Origin: CAZUZS01 sp964624795
GTDB taxonomy: Bacteria > Calditrichota > Calditrichia > RBG-13-44-9
Length of the DNA stretch: 9,202 bases
Direction: 5' to 3'
NCBI GenBank assembly: GCA_964624795.1
Contig: CAZUZS010000125.1
Coordinates: 1 to 9,202 of the forward strand
The notes below the pieces were generated by a model. That model had not been told where the DNA came from. It was given only the letters and a program-made list of their open reading frames with translations, and searched no databases. Below, in pieces: positions 1 through 4,966 of this stretch (position 1 is its first letter; each line of letters starts with the position of its first letter). A program made the translations under genes and the position numbers.

Positions 1-94
1 ATCATGCCATCTTTGGTGAAAATTCGTGAAATTAGTGGATTCAAATAGTCTGCGATTTACACCAATTCGTACAAATGGAAATGATAAGTCATTT
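1..94. other. Noncoding leader with a degenerate 9-10 bp repeat
   Basis: No convincing gene lies here. Positions 16-42 hold three loosely tandem units that each begin with GTGA or GTGG followed by AAATT-like bases, a period of about 9-10 bp. A related AATTCGT string recurs at 64-70. Such low-complexity units are common between genes and carry no coding signal. The upstream neighbour lies outside the window, so the stretch could be its 3' flank. Confidence 0.35.
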
Positions 95-129
95 GTCAAT
101 GGTCATTGATGATTGATCATTGATCATTG
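88..129. repeat. Six-copy degenerate heptamer tandem repeat, left array
   Basis: The stretch divides exactly into six 7-mers: GTCATTT, GTCAATG, GTCATTG, ATGATTG, ATCATTG and ATCATTG (consensus RTCATTG). The same 7-mer occurs six times at 1140-1181 in reverse-complement orientation, so the two arrays face each other around the DUF1848 gene. Short heptanucleotide tandem repeats are known from other bacteria, for example the STRR sequences of filamentous cyanobacteria, but I do not claim this is the same family. The period and copy number are read directly from the sequence; function is unknown. Confidence 0.8.
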
Positions 130-209
130 TGTCCGCCTTCCTTCAAAACCGCTGGACTCTCCCACCAAAACCGTTTACATTTGGAGCCAGAGGAGTAATT
201 GATTGCGAA

Positions 210-1034
210 ATGAAACAGGTTATATCCGCCAGCCGGCGAACGGACATCCCCGCTTTTTACCTGAAATGGTTTATGGAGCATATCCGCGCAGGGGAAATAG
301 AAGTTACCAATCCCTTCAACCGGAAACAGGTGAAGAAGGTCTCGCTCTCTCCCCGGGATGTAGCCTGGATTGTTTTCTGGTCCCGCAATTACAGTCATTT
401 TCTTACAAATGCCGAAGCGTTTGACAATTACCGGCTGTATTTCCATTTTACCATCAATCCTGCCGACAAGCTGCTGGAACCGGATATGATTTCTCCTGCC
501 ATCGCGCTGCGTCAACTGGAAGCGCTGGTGAGCAAGTTTGGCCCGGAGTCGGTGGTCTGGCGTTACGATCCGTTTGCCTTTTATCGCACCGATGGTGAAA
601 TCCGGAGCAATCATAATATCCGCGTATTTCGGCGGTTTGTGAAAGAAGCCAGCCGGATCGGTTTACAGCGCTGCTACGTAAGCATCGTCAGTCTATATCC
701 GAAAGTTCTGAAAAGGGCCGCCCGCGTTCCCGGTTTCCGGTTTGAAGCAACCGGTGCCGGGCACAATCATCGAATTTTGCAGGAGGTTGTCGACCTTGCC
801 TCCCTTTATGGCGTGCGGGTTTACAGTTGCTCCGATAACTCCTTGCTGGAAGTAAACGGGATGAAAGAGGCCCACTGCATCGACGGCAAATTGCTTAACC
901 GGCTTGGCCATCAGCAGGTAAGCGAACGCCGTCATCCCGGCCGCCGGGATTGCGGATGCACTCTCTCCATCGATATAGGGGACTACCTCAAAACACCCTG
1001 CAAATACCACTGCCTCTACTGCTACGCCAGGTAA
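210..1034 (+). CDS. DUF1848 family protein, putative C-terminal 4Fe-4S (radical-SAM-like)
   Basis: This 274-residue protein is recognisable as DUF1848 from its start (MKQVISASRRTDIPAFYLKW), the NPFNRKQV and IVFWSRNY strings, and the cysteine-rich C-terminus. Its biochemical role is not established. C248 and C250 form a CGC motif, and C264, C268 and C271 form CxxxCxxC (CKYHCLYCYAR), the spacing of the radical SAM iron-sulfur site but at the last residues rather than the N-terminus. Homologues as I remember them run some 20-30 residues beyond the CYA string, so the C-terminus may be shortened. The reading frame is open upstream to about 120, but family similarity begins at the ATG at 210. An AGAGGAG at 189-195 lies 14 bp upstream, longer than ideal spacing. 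No signal peptide or membrane segment is visible. Inverted heptamer arrays flank the gene, which seems to stand alone. Confidence 0.85.
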   Translation: MKQVISASRRTDIPAFYLKWFMEHIRAGEIEVTNPFNRKQVKKVSLSPRDVAWIVFWSRNYSHFLTNAEAFDNYRLYFHFTINPADKLLEPDMISPAIALRQLEALVSKFGPESVVWRYDPFAFYRTDGEIRSNHNIRVFRRFVKEASRIGLQRCYVSIVSLYPKVLKRAARVPGFRFEATGAGHNHRILQEVVDLASLYGVRVYSCSDNSLLEVNGMKEAHCIDGKLLNRLGHQQVSERRHPGRRDCGCTLSIDIGDYLKTPCKYHCLYCYAR

Positions 1035-1044
1035 AGTGTGTAAT

Positions 1045-1061
1045 GCCGGACGGCGTCCGGC
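1045..1061. repeat. REP-like GC-rich hairpin after the DUF1848 gene
   Basis: GCCGGAC and GTCCGGC form a perfect 7-bp inverted repeat around GGC, starting 10 bp after the stop codon. It is followed by GCTACG and no T-run, so it is not a canonical intrinsic terminator. A short GC palindrome followed by CTACG recalls the REP/BIME elements of enterobacteria, but only by appearance. A similar GCCGG/CCGGC hairpin lies after argR. Confidence 0.5.
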
Positions 1062-1139
1062 GCTACGACTCTACTGCTAAACCCGTTAAAGTGCTATGGC
1101 GAATGGGCCTTATGTGCCCGGTGCAAAAACAAACCGGAG

Positions 1140-1181
1140 AATTGTCCATTGACCAATGACCATTGACGAATGACTAATGAC
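1140..1181. repeat. Six-copy degenerate heptamer tandem repeat, right array (inverted)
   Basis: The stretch divides into six 7-mers: AATTGTC, CATTGAC, CAATGAC, CATTGAC, GAATGAC and TAATGAC, the complement of the left-array unit. Positions 1154-1175 match the reverse complement of 87-108 at 21 of 22 bases, including a perfect 14-bp core (GTCAATGGTCATTG on the left). The pair therefore forms a near-perfect 22-bp inverted repeat with about 1.05 kb between the copies and one gene inside. Confidence 0.8.
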
Positions 1182-1233
1182 GATTTCACCGCATCTTCAC
1201 TCGTGAACTCTTTCCATAGAATTTATTATTGTT

Positions 1234-1262
1234 TTGCAATCTTTGTTGGTGAACATTAAATT
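1234..1262 (+). promoter_or_regulatory. Candidate ppdK promoter
   Basis: TTGCAA at 1234-1239 and TAAATT at 1257-1262 are 17 bp apart and match 4 of 6 bases each of the sigma-70 -35 and -10 consensus. The same place also fits the Bacteroidetes-type pattern, with TTTG at 1233-1236 and TAAATTTG at 1257-1264 (TAnnTTTG). Either reading would leave an AT-rich 5' leader of roughly 80 bp before ppdK. Chance matches are frequent in AT-rich DNA, so this is tentative. Confidence 0.3.
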
Positions 1263-1336
1263 TGCTGGCTTATGATTATTAGAAAAGTTAAAAATATATG
1301 TATTTCTTAACCTGACTGAGCGGAATTAATTTTTGA

Positions 1337-1342
1337 AGGAGG
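1337..1342 (+). promoter_or_regulatory. Strong Shine-Dalgarno site that fixes the ppdK start
   Basis: AGGAGG is a perfect match to the anti-Shine-Dalgarno. It directly abuts an ATG at 1343, which is too close for initiation, but is 6 bp from the ATG at 1349. The downstream ATG is therefore the likelier start, giving a protein beginning MADKFVYFFGDG. Confidence 0.8.
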
Positions 1343-1348
1343 ATGTTT

Positions 1349-4063
1349 ATGGCTGACAAATTCGTGTATTTTTTCGGAGACGGTAAAGCCGAGGGCACAA
1401 AGGATATGAAAAACCTGTTAGGCGGAAAAGGCGCTAACCTGGCCGAAATGACCAATTTAAAGGTCCCGGTACCGGCCGGATTTACTATTTCCACCGAGGT
1501 TTGCACATATTATACGGAGAATAAGGGGAAATATCCCGGCGATCTGAACAGCCAGGTCCTGGAGAGTTTACGCCGCGTGGAAGAGGTTATGCAGGCAAAG
1601 TTTGGTGATGCGGAGAATCCATTGCTGGTGTCGGTTCGTTCCGGGGCGCGGGTCTCAATGCCGGGTATGATGGACACCGTGCTGAATCTGGGTCTTAACG
1701 ATAAAACCGTGCAAGGATTGATAAAGAAAACCGGTAATCCCCGCTTCAGCTACGACTGCTACCGTCGTTTTGTCGCCATGTATGGGGATGTAGTATTGGG
1801 ACTCAAGCCGGAAGGCAAGGATGATGTCGATCCGTTCGAGGAAATCCTGGAGGCCAAAAAGAAAGCCCGTGGCGTTGAATTCGATACTGATTTGAACGAA
1901 AACGATCTGAAAGAATTGGTGGCGGAGTTCAAACAAGCTATCAATAAGAAAACCGGGCATCCTTTCCCGGAAGACCCGATGGATCAATTGTGGGGCGCTA
2001 TTGGGGCCGTCTTCGGATCGTGGGATAACGAACGGGCTATTGTTTACCGCCGGCTCAACGATATTCCCGGACACTGGGGCACCGCCGTCAACGTCCAGAG
2101 CATGGTTTATGGGAATATGGGCGACGATTCCGCCACCGGTGTTGCATTTACCCGCAATCCCGCCGCCGGCGATAAAGAGTTGTATGGCGAATTCCTGGTG
2201 AACGCGCAGGGCGAGGATGTGGTTGCCGGTATCCGCACCCCAAAGAAGATTTCCGAGCTGAATGCAATTATGCCGGAAGTTTACAAGCAGTTGGTCGATA
2301 TTTCCGGCCGGCTGGAGAACCACTACCGGGATATGCAGGACATGGAGTTCACCATTCAGAACGGCCGTCTTTGGATGCTCCAGACCCGCAATGGCAAACG
2401 AACCGGCTTCGCCGCCTTCCTCATAGCGGTGGATATGGTTGAAGAAGGGCTGATTGACCGCAAAACCGCCCTGATGCGGGTTGAACCCATCCAGTTGAAC
2501 CAGCTTCTGCGGCCCATTTTCGATCTGAACCAGAAGGCCCAGGCGGTAAGCGGCGGTAAACTGCTTGCCCGTGGCCTGAATGCCGGTCCCGGAGCTGCAA
2601 CAGGGCGGGTGGTTTTTAACGCCCCCGATGCAGTGGAATGGAAGAGAAAAGGCGAACAGGTTGTGCTGGTGCGAATCGAAACCAGCCCGGAGGATATTAA
2701 AGGGATGGATGCGGCGGAAGGTATTCTCACCGCCCGCGGCGGTATGACCTCCCATGCCGCGTTGGTTGCCCGGCAGATGGGAAAGGTTTGCGTTGCCGGC
2801 GCCGGATCTCTCAATATCAATTACCGCAGCCGGGAATTCGAAGCCAACGGCAGAGTGGTAAAAGAGGGCGACTGGATCTCGCTGGATGGAACGACCGGTG
2901 AAGTCATTGAAGGAAAGATTGATACCAAGCCGTCCGAAGTGCTCCAGGTATTGATCGACAAGTCGGCTAAACCGGAGGATTCCAAAACCTATCACACCTA
3001 CCAGAAAATCATGTCGTGGGCTGATGAGTACCGGCGGTTGGGTGTGAGAACCAATGCCGACCAACCCGACCAGTCCGCAAATGCCATTGCATTTGGCGCC
3101 GAAGGAATTGGGCTGTGCCGCACCGAACACATGTTTTTTGGCGGCGACCGCATTGACGCCGTGCGGGAGATGATTCTGGCCGATGACGAAGCCGGCAGGC
3201 GCAAGGCGCTGGAAAAATTGCTGCCGATGCAGAAGGAAGATTTTATCGGGATCTTCCGGGTCATGGAACACCGTCCGGTAACCATCCGAACACTGGATCC
3301 GCCATTGCATGAATTTGTGCCCCACGAAGAGAAAGACCAGAAGGCACTGGCATCCAAGCTTGGAATATCTTTGGAGAAGTTACAGGCCAGGGTGGCATCT
3401 CTGCATGAATTTAATCCCATGCTGGGACATCGCGGCTGCCGCCTGGGAATCGTTTACCCGGAAATTACCGAGATGCAGGCACGCGCCATTCTCGAAGCCG
3501 CCTGCGAGGTGAAAAAAGAGGGCGTGGATGTAAAACCGGAGATCATGATTCCGCTGGTGGGCCACGTGAACGAGCTTCGCAAGCAGGAACAGGTGGTTCG
3601 CCGGGTGGCGAAAGAGGTGTTCCGGAAGTATAGTCTGGAAGTGGAATACAAGGTCGGCACTATGATCGAACTGCCCCGCGCCGCAATTACCGCGGACAAA
3701 GTTGCGGAAGTGGCAGAGTTTTTCAGCTTTGGAACCAACGACCTGACCCAGACCACTTTTGGCCTGTCCCGCGACGATTCGGGACGTTTTTTGCCCTACT
3801 ATGTGGAGCACGACATCCTGCCCCGGGATCCGTTCGAAGCAGTGGACAGGGATGGCGTCGGCCAGTTAATGAAATGGGGTGTGGAACGGGGTCGAAGCAC
3901 CAAGAAAGATCTGAAGGTAGGCATCTGCGGGGAGCACGGCGGCGAACCCAGCTCCGTGGAGTTCTGCCATCAAATCAACATGGATTACGTGAGCTGCTCA
4001 CCTTTCCGGGTGCCGATTGCGCGTCTGGCGGCAGCGCAGGCAGCTCTCAGGGATAAGGACTAA
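1349..4063 (+). CDS. ppdK: Pyruvate, phosphate dikinase
   Basis: PpdK interconverts ATP, phosphate and pyruvate with AMP, pyrophosphate and phosphoenolpyruvate in the cytoplasm, serving gluconeogenesis or pyrophosphate-linked glycolysis. The 904-residue length is usual for the family and all three domains are present. The N-terminal ATP-grasp part has GGKGANLAEMTNL and SVRSGA (S95-A100). The central swivelling domain has GGMTSHAALVARQMGK with phospho-carrier H469, preceded by T467, the position of the regulatory threonine in plant enzymes. The C-terminal TIM barrel binds pyruvate/PEP and has LGHRGCRLGI (692-701), IELPRAA and FFSFGTNDLTQTTFG, with the catalytic C860 in ICGEHGGEPSS. HisH, barrel and Cys motifs distinguish it from PEP synthase and enzyme I. 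Nothing is missing or broken. No PpdK regulatory kinase gene lies nearby, and the gene appears to be its own transcription unit. Confidence 0.98.
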   Translation: MADKFVYFFGDGKAEGTKDMKNLLGGKGANLAEMTNLKVPVPAGFTISTEVCTYYTENKGKYPGDLNSQVLESLRRVEEVMQAKFGDAENPLLVSVRSGARVSMPGMMDTVLNLGLNDKTVQGLIKKTGNPRFSYDCYRRFVAMYGDVVLGLKPEGKDDVDPFEEILEAKKKARGVEFDTDLNENDLKELVAEFKQAINKKTGHPFPEDPMDQLWGAIGAVFGSWDNERAIVYRRLNDIPGHWGTAVNVQSMVYGNMGDDSATGVAFTRNPAAGDKELYGEFLVNAQGEDVVAGIRTPKKISELNAIMPEVYKQLVDISGRLENHYRDMQDMEFTIQNGRLWMLQTRNGKRTGFAAFLIAVDMVEEGLIDRKTALMRVEPIQLNQLLRPIFDLNQKAQAVSGGKLLARGLNAGPGAATGRVVFNAPDAVEWKRKGEQVVLVRIETSPEDIKGMDAAEGILTARGGMTSHAALVARQMGKVCVAGAGSLNINYRSREFEANGRVVKEGDWISLDGTTGEVIEGKIDTKPSEVLQVLIDKSAKPEDSKTYHTYQKIMSWADEYRRLGVRTNADQPDQSANAIAFGAEGIGLCRTEHMFFGGDRIDAVREMILADDEAGRRKALEKLLPMQKEDFIGIFRVMEHRPVTIRTLDPPLHEFVPHEEKDQKALASKLGISLEKLQARVASLHEFNPMLGHRGCRLGIVYPEITEMQARAILEAACEVKKEGVDVKPEIMIPLVGHVNELRKQEQVVRRVAKEVFRKYSLEVEYKVGTMIELPRAAITADKVAEVAEFFSFGTNDLTQTTFGLSRDDSGRFLPYYVEHDILPRDPFEAVDRDGVGQLMKWGVERGRSTKKDLKVGICGEHGGEPSSVEFCHQINMDYVSCSPFRVPIARLAAAQAALRDKD

Positions 4064-4082
4064 CCGGAAATTTGGATTCTGA

Positions 4083-4107
4083 CGGGACAATCGCTCGATA
4101 TGCCCCG
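4083..4107 (+). terminator. Hairpin downstream of ppdK, possible terminator
   Basis: CGGG (4083-4086) pairs with CCCG (4104-4107), CA with TG after a one-base mismatch, and ATC with GAT around a GCTC loop, leaving one bulged A. This gives about nine base pairs, 20 bp after the ppdK stop. The sequence that follows is T-rich (GATTTAGGTGATTTTAATT) but lacks an immediate T-run, so any termination would be weak or factor-assisted. Confidence 0.35.
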
Positions 4108-4164
4108 GATTTAGGTGATTTTAATTGCGACTGACTGATGAACTGAGAGTAAAAGGACAATTGC

Positions 4165-4170
4165 AGGAGA
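4165..4170 (+). promoter_or_regulatory. argR ribosome binding site
   Basis: AGGAGA lies 6 bp before the ATG at 4177, a good Shine-Dalgarno match and spacing that supports this start. The region just upstream (TTGCGA at 4125-4130 with GTAAAA at 4149-4154) is only a poor promoter match, so argR may be read partly from ppdK. Confidence 0.6.
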
Positions 4171-4176
4171 GCTTAA

Positions 4177-4623
4177 ATGGCCAGGAAAAAAGAGAGGCAA
4201 TTCATAATTAAGCAGATTATTCAGGAAGAGAGAATCGCCAACCAGGAAACCTTGTTGAAAAGATTAAAAGAGAAAGGCTTCAAAACAACGCAGGCCACAC
4301 TTTCACGTGATCTGCACGATATGGGAATTGTCCGCGTTCCCACCTCCGACGGCTACCGGTATGCCATTTCGGAAGAAGAAGGCGGGCATTCGTTCAGCCG
4401 TGTAGTCGGGATGGAAATCCTTGGGGTTTACCAGAATGAAAATAATATAATCGTCCGCACAATAACAGGCCGTGCCAAAGGTGTCGCCCTGTATATCGAC
4501 CAGATGAAACATAAAAACATTCTGGCTACAGTGGCCGGCGAAAATGCCATTCTGATTATTCCCGATACGGTAAAGAATATAAAAATCATTAAAGAGGATA
4601 TTGAAAAAATAGCGTATCAGTAG
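4177..4623 (+). CDS. argR: Arginine repressor ArgR
   Basis: ArgR/AhrC proteins are hexameric DNA-binding regulators that sense L-arginine and repress arginine biosynthesis or activate catabolism. At 148 residues this one is standard length. The N-terminal winged helix-turn-helix (about 1-70) includes the family hallmark TQATLSRDL at 38-46, with S43-R44 in the recognition helix. The C-terminal part (about 75-148) is the oligomerisation and arginine-binding domain, with VVGMEILGVY and the ILATVAGENAILII strand. In well-studied members the last motif reads GDDT and its aspartates contact arginine. Here it is GENA, with E122 and N123, so ligand affinity or identity may differ. No arginine pathway gene adjoins it, and I saw no clear ARG-box palindrome in its upstream region. 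The family call is secure; the effector is an assumption. Confidence 0.95.
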   Translation: MARKKERQFIIKQIIQEERIANQETLLKRLKEKGFKTTQATLSRDLHDMGIVRVPTSDGYRYAISEEEGGHSFSRVVGMEILGVYQNENNIIVRTITGRAKGVALYIDQMKHKNILATVAGENAILIIPDTVKNIKIIKEDIEKIAYQ

Positions 4624-4660
4624 AATAGTCCCTATTTTATTGACGTGACGATAATGTATC

Positions 4661-4674
4661 GCCGGAAGTCCGGC
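4661..4674. repeat. GC-rich hairpin after argR
   Basis: GCCGG and CCGGC pair perfectly around AAGT, 38 bp after the argR stop. A short TTTT run follows only about 10 bp later, so it is at best an imperfect terminator. The stem resembles the one at 1045-1061 and may belong to the same small repeat family; in both, a TAATG lies a few bases upstream. Confidence 0.4.
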
Positions 4675-4737
4675 AGGTTGAGTTTTGGCGCGGTGCGGCA
4701 AGCAAGCGTCTTTCGATAGCTGTGAATGAAGATCTTT

Positions 4738-4834
4738 CCCTGCTTTACAGGATAGGTTGTTAAGATAATATCACATTGCCGGAAGAGCAATACGGTGTAA
4801 ACACCGAACGGGGACGCAGCCGGGTGAAGCAGGG
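4738..4834 (+). ncRNA. Candidate structured RNA leader with a loose cobalamin-riboswitch-like core
   Basis: CCCTGCTTTAC (4738-4748) pairs with GTGAAGCAGGG (4824-4834) over 11 consecutive pairs, one of them G-U. Inside are two adjacent hairpins: ATTGC/GCAAT (4775-4779 with 4787-4791) and CGGTG/CACCG (4793-4797 with 4802-4806). The inner string AATACGGTGTAAACACCG and the following CGGGGACGCAGCC recall the central core of cobalamin riboswitches. However, a proper GGGAA element and the 3' B12 box (ACCTGCC) are not visible; GACAGCCGGTCGCC at 4864-4877 is only a distant match. An alternative small hairpin (CCTG 4739-4742 with CAGG 4748-4751) would compete with the outer helix. It could be a divergent or decayed riboswitch, another folded leader, or chance pairing. 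Confidence 0.25.
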
Positions 4835-4908
4835 CGGGGTTGCTTGTCCGTGTCGCAGTTACAGACAGCCGGTCGCCTTTGAATTAGTTTTTTTCAATTA
4901 ATTAGAAG

Positions 4909-4925
4909 AATATTTTGAAAATATT
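4909..4925. promoter_or_regulatory. Perfect AT-rich palindrome, possible operator
   Basis: AATATTTTGAAAATATT is an exact 8-bp inverted repeat around a single G, 41 bp before the radical SAM start, and is followed at once by another palindrome (TGATCA, 4925-4930). The position suits an operator overlapping a promoter. It does not match the ARG-box consensus (TGAAT-N4-ATTCA), so I do not assign it to ArgR. AT-rich DNA makes such palindromes more likely by chance. Confidence 0.35.
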
Positions 4926-4966
4926 GATCATTTGTTTTTATTATAAATTCGGTAAAGAATTTTCAC

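Larger units (their letters stand above)
1035..1348. other. 314-bp intergenic region between the DUF1848 gene and ppdK
   Basis: This stretch has no credible open reading frame. It contains a GC-rich hairpin at 1045-1061, a weak GGGC/GCCC inverted pair at 1105-1119, the right heptamer array at 1140-1181, and then an AT-rich part from about 1210 with a candidate promoter and the ppdK ribosome binding site. The GC-rich repeat half probably belongs with the DUF1848 flank, and the AT-rich half with ppdK transcription. Confidence 0.7.
4624..4966. other. 343-bp intergenic region between argR and the radical SAM gene
   Basis: No credible reading frame covers this stretch. In order it holds a GC-rich hairpin (4661-4674), a candidate folded RNA (4738-4834), a further GC-rich part with GCCGGTCGCC ending in a T7 run (4888-4894), a perfect AT-rich palindrome (4909-4925), and a TATAAA (4942-4947) close to the radical SAM start. 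It is unusually rich in pairing potential compared with the other gaps in the window. Confidence 0.65.

Noticed and set aside
120..209. N-terminal extension of the DUF1848 protein from a TTG at 120
   Set aside because: The added residues overlap the heptamer array, resemble nothing in the family, and no ribosome binding site supports this start.
117..614. Minus-strand 165-codon frame over the 5' part of the DUF1848 gene
   Set aside because: It is a shadow of a recognised protein and has no family features.
88..1181. CRISPR array or insertion sequence as an explanation for the flanking repeats
   Set aside because: The units are 7 bp with no spacers and no cas or transposase gene is present, so neither label is supported.
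1655..3325. Long open frame on the minus strand (556 codons) opposite ppdK
   Set aside because: It lies wholly inside a clear ppdK, its translation has no recognisable domain, and long antisense frames are expected opposite codon-biased genes.
4303..4701. Minus-strand 132-codon frame overlapping argR and its 3' flank
   Set aside because: It mostly mirrors argR and has no recognisable motif.
4738..4877. Confident cobalamin or c-di-GMP riboswitch call
   Set aside because: Core strings are only partly matched: the B12 box and GGGAA element, and the GEMM CGCAAAGCC core, are not present as such. I list it only as a candidate structured RNA.
4915..4947. Sigma-70 promoter TTGAAA / TATAAA before the radical SAM gene
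   Set aside because: The spacing of 21 bp is too long and the TATAAA would leave almost no 5' leader, so I do not call it as a promoter.
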